Positions 7,571 through 15,334 of a DNA stretch of 18,738 nt are shown one piece after another (within the stretch, counting starts at the first letter, position 1; each line of letters opens with the position of its first letter). The notes beneath the pieces were generated by a model that worked only from the letters and a program-made list of their open reading frames with translations, had not been told where the DNA came from and did no database searches. Origin of the DNA: Eubacteriales bacterium (GTDB lineage Bacteria > Bacillota > Clostridia > Oscillospirales > Acutalibacteraceae); NCBI GenBank assembly GCA_030529125.1, contig JAUMXP010000010.1, positions 1 through 18,738 of the forward strand, read 5' to 3'. Both the position numbers and the translations under genes were made by a program.

Positions 7571-9232
7571 TTAAGCGTTTTCAATAAGTCCTCTTGCGTG
7601 ATCAAGAGCGGTCTGTGTCACATTAACACCATCTATAATACGAGCAAGCTCACGCACTCTGCCGTCCATATCGAGTTTATCAACATGAGTGTAAGTTTTG
7701 TCTTCTACAAACTCTTTGTTAATAAGGAAGTGGCTGTCTGCGAGGGCAGCAATCTGTGCCTGATGTGTAACACACATAACCTGTCGGTCTTTAGAAACTT
7801 CTTTGAGTTTCATACCGATTTTCTGTGCTGCAGACCCGGAAACACCAGTGTCGATCTCATCAAAAATCATAGTTTCTACTACGTCGTGACGTGCGAGCAC
7901 TGTTTTTATAGCAAGCATCATACGGGACAACTCACCGCCTGATGCTATTTTAGTAACCGGTTTAGGGTCTTCGCCAAGGTTAACGGAAATCAAAAACTCA
8001 ACTTTATCGATACCTGTTTTAGAAAGCTCGGTCTGAGTAAAATCTACGCAAAGCCTTACGTTAGGCATCTCCAAGAAAGCCATCTCTTTCTGAACTTGCT
8101 CGGAAAAAGAAAGCGCTACATTATGGCGTATAGCTGACAGTTTCTCAGCATAGCTCATGGCTTGTTTTAAAAGCTCATTAAAACGCTGTCTGAGTTTCTC
8201 ACGATTAACATCGTAATCAATAAGCTCATTAAGCTTTTCCTGAGCTGACTGTAAAAATTCGAGCATTTCATCTTCTGTTGATCCGTACTTCCTAGACAAA
8301 CGATAAAGTAAATCAAGTCGCTCTTCGATCTGTTCAAGACGGTAAGGATCAGACTCTATATCAGAGATACTGTCAGCAATAAGATCTGAAATATCCTTTA
8401 ACTCATATAAAGCGTTAGCAAGTCTGTCAGAAAGCTCAGTTAAGCTCTCCTGATATCTTGCCGATACAGACAGCGATGTAACCGCATCATCAGTCATATT
8501 GATTACACCGTCAATATCATCATCACCATCTAAAACCGCCTTAGCTTTGATAAGGGATTTTGTGATTTTATCTGAATTCAAAAGTACTGTTTTCTCACGA
8601 TTGAGCTCTTCTGTTTCACCGATTTTTATATCAGCGTTCTCGAGTTCTTCAATCTGATATCTCAGTAAATCAATCTGAGCTAAGCGCTCAGCTTCGTCAT
8701 CATTAGCATTCTCAAGTTCAGCTTTTGCCTTGCAATACTCATTGTAAACTTCGCGATACTGAGCTAACAGCTGAGCGTTCTGAGCTAAAGCATCAATATA
8801 GTGCAGATGCAGTGACGGTGACATCAACTCAGCGTTATCCGCTTGTCCGTGGATGTTAACAAGATAAGCTGACATCTCTTTTAATGCTGATACAGTAGCA
8901 GGGCGTGAGTTGATACGACAGTTGTTTTTTCCGTTAACCGACATCTCACGCTGAAGGATAAGCATACCATCTTCTACTTCAAAGCCAAGTGTATGTGCTT
9001 TTTTCTCCACGTACTTAGATACATCAGTAAAAGTAGCACTGACAAAGGCACTATCGCATCCATGACGGATAATCTGCTTTGTTGTACGCTGTCCAAGCAC
9101 TGCGTTAATAGAGTCTATAACAATACTTTTACCTGCACCAGTCTCACCTGTCAGTACATTGAAGCCATCTGTAAAATCAATATTCGTTTTTTCGATAACT
9201 GCAATATTTTCAATGTATAAGTTAGATAACAT
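7571..9232 (-). CDS. recN: DNA repair protein RecN
   Basis: A 553-residue SMC-like ATPase that acts early in double-strand break repair, binding and tethering DNA ends. The N-terminal head has the Walker A motif GETGAGKS at residues 29-36. The IHGQADN segment at 128-134 is also typical of RecN. A long charged coiled-coil region with a central hinge-like break runs from about 155 to 375. The C-terminal head contains the ABC signature SGGELSR at 431-437, Walker B/D-loop MIFDEIDTGVSG at about 455-466, and the switch histidine H490 in VTHQAQIA. All ATPase elements are present and the length is normal for the family. The ATG at 9232 follows a GAGG site in the 16-nt gap after argR; argR-recN is a classical adjacent pair in Firmicutes. 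In most endospore formers spoIVB and spo0A come next, whereas here recJ follows. Confidence 0.97.
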   Translation of the reverse strand: MLSNLYIENIAVIEKTNIDFTDGFNVLTGETGAGKSIVIDSINAVLGQRTTKQIIRHGCDSAFVSATFTDVSKYVEKKAHTLGFEVEDGMLILQREMSVNGKNNCRINSRPATVSALKEMSAYLVNIHGQADNAELMSPSLHLHYIDALAQNAQLLAQYREVYNEYCKAKAELENANDDEAERLAQIDLLRYQIEELENADIKIGETEELNREKTVLLNSDKITKSLIKAKAVLDGDDDIDGVINMTDDAVTSLSVSARYQESLTELSDRLANALYELKDISDLIADSISDIESDPYRLEQIEERLDLLYRLSRKYGSTEDEMLEFLQSAQEKLNELIDYDVNREKLRQRFNELLKQAMSYAEKLSAIRHNVALSFSEQVQKEMAFLEMPNVRLCVDFTQTELSKTGIDKVEFLISVNLGEDPKPVTKIASGGELSRMMLAIKTVLARHDVVETMIFDEIDTGVSGSAAQKIGMKLKEVSKDRQVMCVTHQAQIAALADSHFLINKEFVEDKTYTHVDKLDMDGRVRELARIIDGVNVTQTALDHARGLIENA

Positions 9233-9248
9233 TCTCTACCTCTGTGGT

Positions 9249-9698
9249 TTACTTAACAAATTGAGCAAATCTGTTAGTACAGTCACGAGCTATATCCTCG
9301 CTTCTGCACACAACAAAAATTGTATCATCACCTGCTATTGTGCCGATAATGGTATCATCCTCCATAGAGTCGATACCTGCACAAACAGCCTGAGCCATAC
9401 CCGAGTATGTTTTGATAACAACAGTGTTCATAGCATAATCAACGCTGACAACTGATGAATCAACTAAGCTGAGAAGACCATTATTAGCAGATACAGACTT
9501 CATCTGTGGCACCTGATAGCGGTACTTGCCGTTCTGATCAAGCGACTTGCTCAGTCTAAGCTTTTTGATATCACGAGAAACAGTAGATTGAGTAACATCA
9601 AAACCCTCAGCTTTAAGATATTCGAGCAACTCATCCTGAGTTGTTATTGGATAATTATTTATCAGTTCGATAATCTTTGTGTGTCTGTTAGCTTTCAT
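9249..9698 (-). CDS. argR: Arginine repressor ArgR/AhrC
   Basis: A 149-residue transcription regulator of arginine biosynthesis and catabolism, active as an L-arginine-bound hexamer. The N-terminal winged helix-turn-helix covers about residues 1-70, with the recognition segment QSTVSRDIKKL at 37-47. The C-terminal oligomerisation/arginine-binding domain contains GTIAGDDT at 119-126, including the paired aspartates that bind arginine. No arginine biosynthesis gene is nearby, so it probably acts on distant targets. The start at 9698 is supported by an AAAGGAG site lying inside nadK; the two genes overlap by 11 nt in different frames. The nadK-argR-recN order is conserved across Clostridia and Bacilli. 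I looked for an obvious ARG-box palindrome just upstream and did not see a convincing one. Confidence 0.96.
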   Translation of the reverse strand: MKANRHTKIIELINNYPITTQDELLEYLKAEGFDVTQSTVSRDIKKLRLSKSLDQNGKYRYQVPQMKSVSANNGLLSLVDSSVVSVDYAMNTVVIKTYSGMAQAVCAGIDSMEDDTIIGTIAGDDTIFVVCRSEDIARDCTNRFAQFVK

Positions 9699-10566
9699 AG
9701 CTGTTCTTCTCCTTTAACTTTTCGTTAAGCAGAGTGTAAAAATTTTTCTCTTTAAGAATTATAAGATCAAGATATAGGTCAGATTTTCTGATAACTACCT
9801 CGTCGCCATTTTTCAGCTCTACGTTAGTCTGACCATCAATAACAAGATAACCCTGAGTAGTATCAGCGTTATCAACTTTTGCTGTAAGTACAGCATCATC
9901 TCTGAAAACAACCTGACGAGATGACAACGCGTGAGGACAAATAGGTGTAAGCAAAATACACTCCATATCAGGTTCAACAACAGGACCACCTGACGAAAAG
10001 CTATAGGCTGTGGATCCTGTAGGTGTGGCAAAAATCATACCATCAGCTCTATATGTAATAATTCGCTCACCATTAAGTGAAACAGAAATATCGATAATCG
10101 GCTTCAGAATATCACGTGTAACAGCAGCTTCGTTAACAGCAAGGAAACTCTGTGTTGTATCCCCTCTTCTTAACTCGACATTAAGGAGCATTCTGCGCTG
10201 AAGCGTATAGTCGTTTAAAAGTAGCTTTTTCAGTTCTTTGATTTCATAATACTCAAGTCCTGCAACAAAGCCGATACGACCCATATTGATACCGATCATT
10301 GGTTTCTGATAAATAGCGGCAAATTTCGCATTATGTATAATAGTACCGTCACCGCCGACAGTAACCGAAACATCGCTATTCTTAATAACGTCTTCATCAG
10401 TATCGTAGTAAGCCACGCTGTCTATATATTCAGTTGGAATTTTAATTTCTAAATTAGAATTATTAGTGATAACCTGTGCTTTGTTGCGTAGTAGCAAATG
10501 AGCAATTTGCTCTCCGCAAACGGCTGCAGCAGGTTTATCCTGATTGACAATAAGTCCGATCTTCAT
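9688..10566 (-). CDS. nadK: NAD kinase
   Basis: A 292-residue cytoplasmic enzyme that phosphorylates NAD+ to NADP+ using ATP or polyphosphate; it is the sole source of NADP in most bacteria. The diacylglycerol-kinase-like fold is marked by GGDGT at residues 71-75 (nucleotide binding and catalytic Asp), GINMGRIGF at about 92-100 and the NE dipeptide at 145-146. The glycine-rich ADGMIFATPTGSTAYS stretch at about 174-189 binds NAD. Length and motif spacing fit the PpnK family. The ATG at 10566 follows a GGTGAT site in the 12-nt gap after tlyA. The 3' end overlaps argR by 11 nt, indicating coupled translation. Position in a tlyA-nadK-argR-recN series is typical and supports the call. Confidence 0.96.
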   Translation of the reverse strand: MKIGLIVNQDKPAAAVCGEQIAHLLLRNKAQVITNNSNLEIKIPTEYIDSVAYYDTDEDVIKNSDVSVTVGGDGTIIHNAKFAAIYQKPMIGINMGRIGFVAGLEYYEIKELKKLLLNDYTLQRRMLLNVELRRGDTTQSFLAVNEAAVTRDILKPIIDISVSLNGERIITYRADGMIFATPTGSTAYSFSSGGPVVEPDMECILLTPICPHALSSRQVVFRDDAVLTAKVDNADTTQGYLVIDGQTNVELKNGDEVVIRKSDLYLDLIILKEKNFYTLLNEKLKEKNSYES

Positions 10567-10578
10567 AAAATCACCACT

Positions 10579-11382
10579 TTATTTATCTAGTTGTGCGTGA
10601 GAGTTCTCGACTACAAGTTCTGCAGTACTGTCTGTTTTCAAAACAGGGTTTGACGATTTTTTGATATGTATCAGGTATTCAATATTACCCTGCGGACCTT
10701 TTATCGGAGAATAATCAAGTCCCAGTACATCAAAACCATTGTTAAGACAAAAATCTATAATCATTTCGACTACATCTACATGTACGTTTTTATCTCTTAC
10801 TACGCCATTTTTGCCGACATTTTCGCGACCTGCTTCAAACTGAGGTTTAATAAGGCACACTGCCTCTCCCTCATCGCTTAATAATTCGCGTGCAACAGGT
10901 AAAATGAGCTTAAGCGAAATAAAAGAAACGTCAACCGAGAAAAAGTCAATCTTATCAGGAACCTGTTCGTCGGTAACATAGCGCATATTGGTACGTTCAA
11001 GGTTAACCACTCGGCTGTCATTACGCAGTTTCCACGCAAGCTGACCGTAACCTACGTCGACAGAATATACTTTCTTAGCTCCGTTTTGTAGCATACAATC
11101 GGTAAAGCCACCTGTAGATGCACCTATATCCATAGTTATTTTGTTGTCTAGTGTAATAGGAAAGCTCTGCATCGCTTTCTCAAGCTTGTACCCACCGCGG
11201 CTTACATATTTCTGCGAATCACCGCGGACCTCAAGCGGTAGGTTTTCATCGTATGAAACACCAGGTTTATCAGCTTTCTGGTTATTCACATAAACCAGAC
11301 CTGCCATAATTATTGCTTTTGCTTTTTCTCGGCTTTCTGCAAAACCTCTCTCAAAAACAAGTACATCTAGTCTTTTTTTCAT
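10579..11382 (-). CDS. tlyA: TlyA-family rRNA 2'-O-methyltransferase (hemolysin-like)
   Basis: A 267-residue protein with an N-terminal S4 RNA-binding domain (about 1-60) followed by an FtsJ/RrmJ-type Rossmann methyltransferase domain. TlyA proteins methylate ribose 2'-OH groups on 16S and/or 23S rRNA. In mycobacteria this activity is linked to capreomycin sensitivity; the hemolysin name is historical. The SAM-binding motif MDIGASTGGFTD lies at about 84-95. The K-D-K-E catalytic tetrad is recognisable as K66 (SRGGYK), D151 (VDVSFIS), K179 (LIKPQFEAG) and E235 (GNIEYL). A polar tail of about 25 residues beyond the fold (from about 241) looks variable. The ATG at 11382 has a GGAG site in the 21-nt gap after dxs. 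The dxs-tlyA-nadK order is normal for Firmicutes. Whether it modifies one or both rRNAs cannot be told. Confidence 0.95.
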   Translation of the reverse strand: MKKRLDVLVFERGFAESREKAKAIIMAGLVYVNNQKADKPGVSYDENLPLEVRGDSQKYVSRGGYKLEKAMQSFPITLDNKITMDIGASTGGFTDCMLQNGAKKVYSVDVGYGQLAWKLRNDSRVVNLERTNMRYVTDEQVPDKIDFFSVDVSFISLKLILPVARELLSDEGEAVCLIKPQFEAGRENVGKNGVVRDKNVHVDVVEMIIDFCLNNGFDVLGLDYSPIKGPQGNIEYLIHIKKSSNPVLKTDSTAELVVENSHAQLDK

Positions 11383-11403
11383 CTTTACTCCAAAGAATTT
11401 ATA

Positions 11404-13257
11404 TTAATCGTTTTTCATAATTTCATACATTGACTGTGCGTCAAGTTTATTGTGCTCAAGTGCGGACTTAACAGATGCGTGCTGAATAAATCTGTCTTCA
11501 ATAGCTGTAACCTTATACACGCCTGTATATCCGATTTTAGTTAGTTCATAATCAAAAGTTTCACCTATACCGCCTGCGAGAATGCCTTCTTCGAAAAAGT
11601 GAATTTTCTCAAAGTCTTTAGCAAATTCAATAGCGGCTTTGTCGATAGGTTTAATTTTACACAGTTTAAGCACACAAATCGACTCTTCCTCGTCTTTCAA
11701 CATTTCATACGCTGTGACAGCATTCGCAAAAAGTCTGCCGTAAGTAATCAGGAGTTTATTTGCGTTTCTATCACCGTATATGTTGTAGTTCATACTGCTG
11801 ACCTGTAAGTCATCAGGACGAGCAATCTCACCGCCACGTGGATATCTGACAGCTACTAAACTGTCACATCCGTAAATTGCTGTGTTGAGCGACTGTTTCA
11901 TCTCGTCAAAATAACATGGTGAGAAAATAGTTGTATTAGGAATAGAGTTGAGCATTGAGACATCGAACACACCTTGATGTGTTTCGCCGTCTTCGCCGAC
12001 AATGCCTGCTCTATCTACAGCTACAACCATGTGTAACTTCTGCATAGCGGCATCGTGCAATAACTGGTCATAACCACGCTGTAAGAATGTGGAATACACA
12101 GCAAACACAGGAATCATACCTTTAGTTGCCAGACCGCATGAGAAAGTAACTGCGTGTTCTTCAGCAATGCCAACATCAAAAAATCTGTCTTTATAAATAC
12201 GGGAGAAGTCCATAAGTCCTGTGCCGGTACGCATCGCAGCAGTAACAGCACAAATCCTGTCATCTGTCTGTGCAATACGGCACAATCCCTCGCCAAAAAC
12301 AGTAGAAAAGTCTTTTTTACTGGAGATAGGCTCACCCGTCTCTATATCAAACTGACCTATACCATGGAAACTCGCGGAGTCACTCTCTGCATACTGATAG
12401 CCTTTGCCCTTTTTGGTTACTACGTGTAACAGTACAGGGCCTTTGGTGTTCTTCGATGCTAATAAGGCATTCTTAAGCGCATCAAGATCATGACCATCGA
12501 CAGGGCCGTAATATCTGAATCCGAGTTGGTCGAACAAAGTATCTTTATATACAAGATGTTTAACTCTTGACTTAGAATGTCGCAACAGTGACTTGATTGG
12601 AGACCCAAGTAGCGGAATATGTGTAAGTCCGTTTTCGACCTTATTCTTAATACGCAGATAAGTAGGTTTAACGCGGATACTTGTCAGGTATTTTGCCATA
12701 GCACCAACGTTTTTAGAAATCGACATTTTGTTATCATTCAGGATAACAATGAAATTCTTCTTAAAACGTCCTGCGTTATTTAGACCTTCATACGCAAGCC
12801 CACCTGTAAGCGAACCATCACCGATAACAGCTATTGTATGACTGTCGTCACCTTTAAGCTGTTTAGCGTGAGCGATGCCTAAAGCCGCAGAAATAGATGT
12901 GCTCGAGTGACCTGCGTTGAAAGCATCATATTCGCTTTCGTTACGCTTAGGAAAACCAGATATACCATCTTCAGCGCGTATAGTGTTAATCACATCATAT
13001 CTGCCTGTGAGCATCTTATGTGTATAACATTGGTGTCCTACGTCCCAGACTATGCTGTCTGATGGACAATCAAAAACATAATGAAGCATAACAGTGAGTT
13101 CAACTACACCTAAGTTAGGCGAAAGATGACCACCGTTGACAGAAACTATGTCGATAATCTGTGTTCTGATTTCTTCACATAGTTTTGTAAGGGTCGCTTC
13201 ATCAAGCTTCTTAAGGTCTTGTGGTGATTTAATTGTAGATAAAATTTCGTTTGACAT
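11404..13257 (-). CDS. dxs: 1-deoxy-D-xylulose-5-phosphate synthase
   Basis: A 617-residue thiamine-diphosphate enzyme that condenses pyruvate and glyceraldehyde 3-phosphate to DXP, the first and flux-controlling step of the non-mevalonate isoprenoid pathway (DXP also feeds thiamine and pyridoxal synthesis). Landmarks are GGHLSPNLG at about 42-50 and the ThDP motif GDGSLTGG at 147-154 running into EGLNNAG. Further along are KKGKGY at about 282-287, the catalytic glutamate in VGIAEEHAV (about 362-370) and DRAGIVGEDGETHQG in the pyrimidine domain. The transketolase C-terminal domain completes the protein, and its length is normal. Its start at 13257 has only a weak AGGT ribosome-binding site within a 33-nt gap after ispA, the second-largest gap in the window. 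Together with IspA it supplies precursors for undecaprenyl carriers used by the wall-synthesis genes nearby. Confidence 0.97.
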   Translation of the reverse strand: MSNEILSTIKSPQDLKKLDEATLTKLCEEIRTQIIDIVSVNGGHLSPNLGVVELTVMLHYVFDCPSDSIVWDVGHQCYTHKMLTGRYDVINTIRAEDGISGFPKRNESEYDAFNAGHSSTSISAALGIAHAKQLKGDDSHTIAVIGDGSLTGGLAYEGLNNAGRFKKNFIVILNDNKMSISKNVGAMAKYLTSIRVKPTYLRIKNKVENGLTHIPLLGSPIKSLLRHSKSRVKHLVYKDTLFDQLGFRYYGPVDGHDLDALKNALLASKNTKGPVLLHVVTKKGKGYQYAESDSASFHGIGQFDIETGEPISSKKDFSTVFGEGLCRIAQTDDRICAVTAAMRTGTGLMDFSRIYKDRFFDVGIAEEHAVTFSCGLATKGMIPVFAVYSTFLQRGYDQLLHDAAMQKLHMVVAVDRAGIVGEDGETHQGVFDVSMLNSIPNTTIFSPCYFDEMKQSLNTAIYGCDSLVAVRYPRGGEIARPDDLQVSSMNYNIYGDRNANKLLITYGRLFANAVTAYEMLKDEEESICVLKLCKIKPIDKAAIEFAKDFEKIHFFEEGILAGGIGETFDYELTKIGYTGVYKVTAIEDRFIQHASVKSALEHNKLDAQSMYEIMKND

Positions 13258-13284
13258 AATAGTACCTATTTTATCCCAAAGTGT

Positions 13285-13311
13285 TTTATATTAATTCTGT
13301 CTGTTTATCAA
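13285..13311 (-). promoter_or_regulatory. Weak candidate internal promoter ahead of dxs
   Basis: On the minus strand TTGATA (13306-13311) and TATAAA (13285-13290) are separated by 15 nt, at the ispA end and in the ispA-dxs gap. Each hexamer matches the sigma-A consensus at five of six positions, but the spacer is two bases short and such matches are common in AT-rich DNA. It would give a leader of about 20 nt. The call is tentative. Confidence 0.2.
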
Positions 13312-14172
13312 ACTTTCTGCAAGCTGAACTAAAGCAGTTGTATCAGCTTCAAAAACAGAGAGTGCACCAATTGCTTTTTTAGTTAATTCTTTAGCAAGTT
13401 CTTTGCATTTATCAACGCCAAGCAATGAAACGTAAGTAGATTTATTATTATCACTATCGCTACCGGTTGGTTTGCCAAGCTGTTCAAATGAAGAAGTCAC
13501 ATCCAAGATATCGTCAACAATCTGGAATGCCATACCGATATTTTCAGCATAGACAGTTGCTGCTTCAATCTGCTTTGCATCAGCACCACCAATAATACAG
13601 CCCATCTCACAGGATGCTTTGATGAGAGCACCTGTCTTTTTATCATCCATCTCGCGCAATACATCGAGCTGTGCGTTTTTGTTCTCGTTTTCAATATCAA
13701 TAACCTGTCCACCAACCATACCAAGTGCACCACTGTACTTTGCGAGTGTATGTGCAGCTTTGACGGCTCTGTCAGCAGTTGTCATTTTCAGAGCATCATC
13801 TGACAACATAATATCAAACGCTAGGCTCTGGAGTGCGTCACCGCAAAGGGTAGCGACATCTTCTCCATATACTTTATGGTTAGATAATTTGCCACGTCGA
13901 TAATCATCATCATCCATACATGGCAAATCATCATGCACAAGTGAATACGTGTGTATCATCTCAACAGCGCATGCGTATGGTAAAGCAGCTTTCACATCAG
14001 CACCGCACAGTTCACAGAAAAGAAGTGTCAGCATAGGTCTGATGCGTTTTCCTCCAATCATAAGAGAATACTCCATAGACTCAAGTAGTGTCTTTTCTGT
14101 ATAATCTCCGTGCGGCAGATAGCTTTTCAACGCATCTTCAATCATAATGCGATATTTTTCCTGATTAAGCAT
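13291..14172 (-). CDS. ispA: Farnesyl diphosphate synthase (short-chain polyprenyl synthase)
   Basis: A 293-residue trans-prenyltransferase that joins isopentenyl diphosphate to DMAPP and GPP to give farnesyl diphosphate in the cytoplasm. The first aspartate-rich motif is DDLPCMD at residues 81-87, with the two extra residues between aspartates that mark bacterial type FPP synthases, followed by DDDYRRGK. The second aspartate-rich motif is DDILD at 220-224, followed by GKPTGSD and the conserved lysine. GGKRIRP at about 40-46 binds the diphosphate. Length is typical. The start at 14172 has a GAGGATT site overlapping the xseB end; the gap to xseB is 4 nt. The xseB-ispA-dxs series is widespread in bacteria. 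Product chain length (C15 rather than C10 or C20) is inferred from the family. Confidence 0.96.
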   Translation of the reverse strand: MLNQEKYRIMIEDALKSYLPHGDYTEKTLLESMEYSLMIGGKRIRPMLTLLFCELCGADVKAALPYACAVEMIHTYSLVHDDLPCMDDDDYRRGKLSNHKVYGEDVATLCGDALQSLAFDIMLSDDALKMTTADRAVKAAHTLAKYSGALGMVGGQVIDIENENKNAQLDVLREMDDKKTGALIKASCEMGCIIGGADAKQIEAATVYAENIGMAFQIVDDILDVTSSFEQLGKPTGSDSDNNKSTYVSLLGVDKCKELAKELTKKAIGALSVFEADTTALVQLAESLINRQN

Positions 14173-14176
14173 AATA

Positions 14177-14407
14177 TCAATCCTCGAACAGACTATTATT
14201 GTCTGACTTCATTTTTTCAATACGTTCATTTATGTCTACAATCTGACCTTTGCACTCATCGAGCTTTTGAGTACAGTATGTCAGAAGTTTGTACGCTTGC
14301 TCGTAAAGCTTCATGGATTCATCAAGTGAAATATCACCTTTTTCCATTTTAGCAACTATTTCTTCAAGCTCCTTATTAGCTTTTTCAAAAGTAAGTTCTT
14401 TGCTCAT
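14177..14407 (-). CDS. xseB: Exodeoxyribonuclease VII small subunit
   Basis: A 76-residue, highly helical protein matching XseB throughout: the FEKANKELEEIV helix, the turn MEKGDISLDESMKLYEQ, then LLTYCTQKLDECKGQI. It assembles in several copies with one XseA to form exonuclease VII, which degrades single-stranded DNA from both ends. I chose the ATG at 14407 over the in-frame ATG at 14416 because the GAGG site at 14417-14420 abuts the upstream ATG directly but is about 9 nt from this one. The whiA stop and this start are separated by a single base (TAATATG), implying coupled translation. The partner gene xseA, normally immediately upstream, is absent: whiA occupies that position. The large subunit must be elsewhere if the enzyme is functional. 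Confidence 0.95.
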   Translation of the reverse strand: MSKELTFEKANKELEEIVAKMEKGDISLDESMKLYEQAYKLLTYCTQKLDECKGQIVDINERIEKMKSDNNSLFED

Positions 14408-14408
14408 A

Positions 14409-15320
14409 TTAATCATCCTCTTGTGAAAGTTGAATAAGTTTAGTTAGTCTGTGGTTAACACCACTGCGTGATATAGGCGGATCAAGCATCTCGCCCATAT
14501 CTCTGAGTGACAGCTCAGGGTATTCAAGTCTGAGTTGAGCTACAACTTTGAGTTCTTCAGGCAACTTTAAAAACTTACCGGATTTTTTCAGCTTATTGAT
14601 GGCCTTAATCTGTGCAGCAGAGGCTGATGCCACTTTCTGCAGATTAGCTATTTCAGAATTAGTACGACGGTTTGCTGTATTACGTACCTGCTTAAGAGCC
14701 TTTGCTCCCATTACTGCCATCGCCGCATTAGTAGCACCGATAAACGTAAGCATATCAGTAATCTGTTCACTGTCTTTTACATAAGCAACATAAGAACCGT
14801 TACGATTAAGCATTTTGATAGTAATGTTACAATCTTCGATATCTCTGATGATATTGCATATATCATTACAAAGATTCTTATGTACCACGCATAGTTCAAG
14901 GTGATAACCCTTGTCAGGGTCAGTAACAGAACCACAGGCTAAAAACGCTCCCCTGATAAATGCACGCTCACACATACTATCAGGAATGTTAGCGCGGTTG
15001 ACTCTCAGGTTAATTTCTCGTTCATCGTGACCAAATAACTCAAAAATCCTTTTACAATCTGCTGAGTCAATAATCTTAACCGTATATGTTTTCGATGTTT
15101 TAGTGATAGGTTTGGTGCTCTCAATAATCGGCGAAAACAAGATAGAACACAAAGAAGCGAAATGATTAGCCGCATATTTATTTTCAGTTTTAAATATGAT
15201 TTTATCACTTGTAAAACGTTTAGACAGCAAGAGCATCGCATACAGCTCGCTACGTAACGCCTCAACTTCAGTAGTTGCAATTGAACACAACTCTTTTTTT
15301 GTATCTGTCGCAAATGACAT
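14409..15320 (-). CDS. whiA: WhiA-type DNA-binding regulator
   Basis: A 303-residue member of the WhiA family (YvcL in Bacillus). The N-terminal part resembles a LAGLIDADG homing-endonuclease fold that has lost its catalytic acidic residues; the recognisable stretch RAFIRGAFLACGSV is at about 119-132. The family-typical RNxxNRxxNxExAN-like segment lies at about 213-227, and a C-terminal helix-turn-helix at about 255-295 contains LRDMGEMLDPPISRSGV. In Streptomyces WhiA controls sporulation septation; in Bacillus it affects cell division and chromosome segregation by a less clear route. The start at 15320 follows GAGGG in the 14-nt gap after rapZ. In most Firmicutes yvcK lies between rapZ and whiA; here it is missing. 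Length and motif content indicate an intact protein. Confidence 0.95.
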   Translation of the reverse strand: MSFATDTKKELCSIATTEVEALRSELYAMLLLSKRFTSDKIIFKTENKYAANHFASLCSILFSPIIESTKPITKTSKTYTVKIIDSADCKRIFELFGHDEREINLRVNRANIPDSMCERAFIRGAFLACGSVTDPDKGYHLELCVVHKNLCNDICNIIRDIEDCNITIKMLNRNGSYVAYVKDSEQITDMLTFIGATNAAMAVMGAKALKQVRNTANRRTNSEIANLQKVASASAAQIKAINKLKKSGKFLKLPEELKVVAQLRLEYPELSLRDMGEMLDPPISRSGVNHRLTKLIQLSQEDD

Positions 15321-15334
15321 ATTATCCCTCTATT

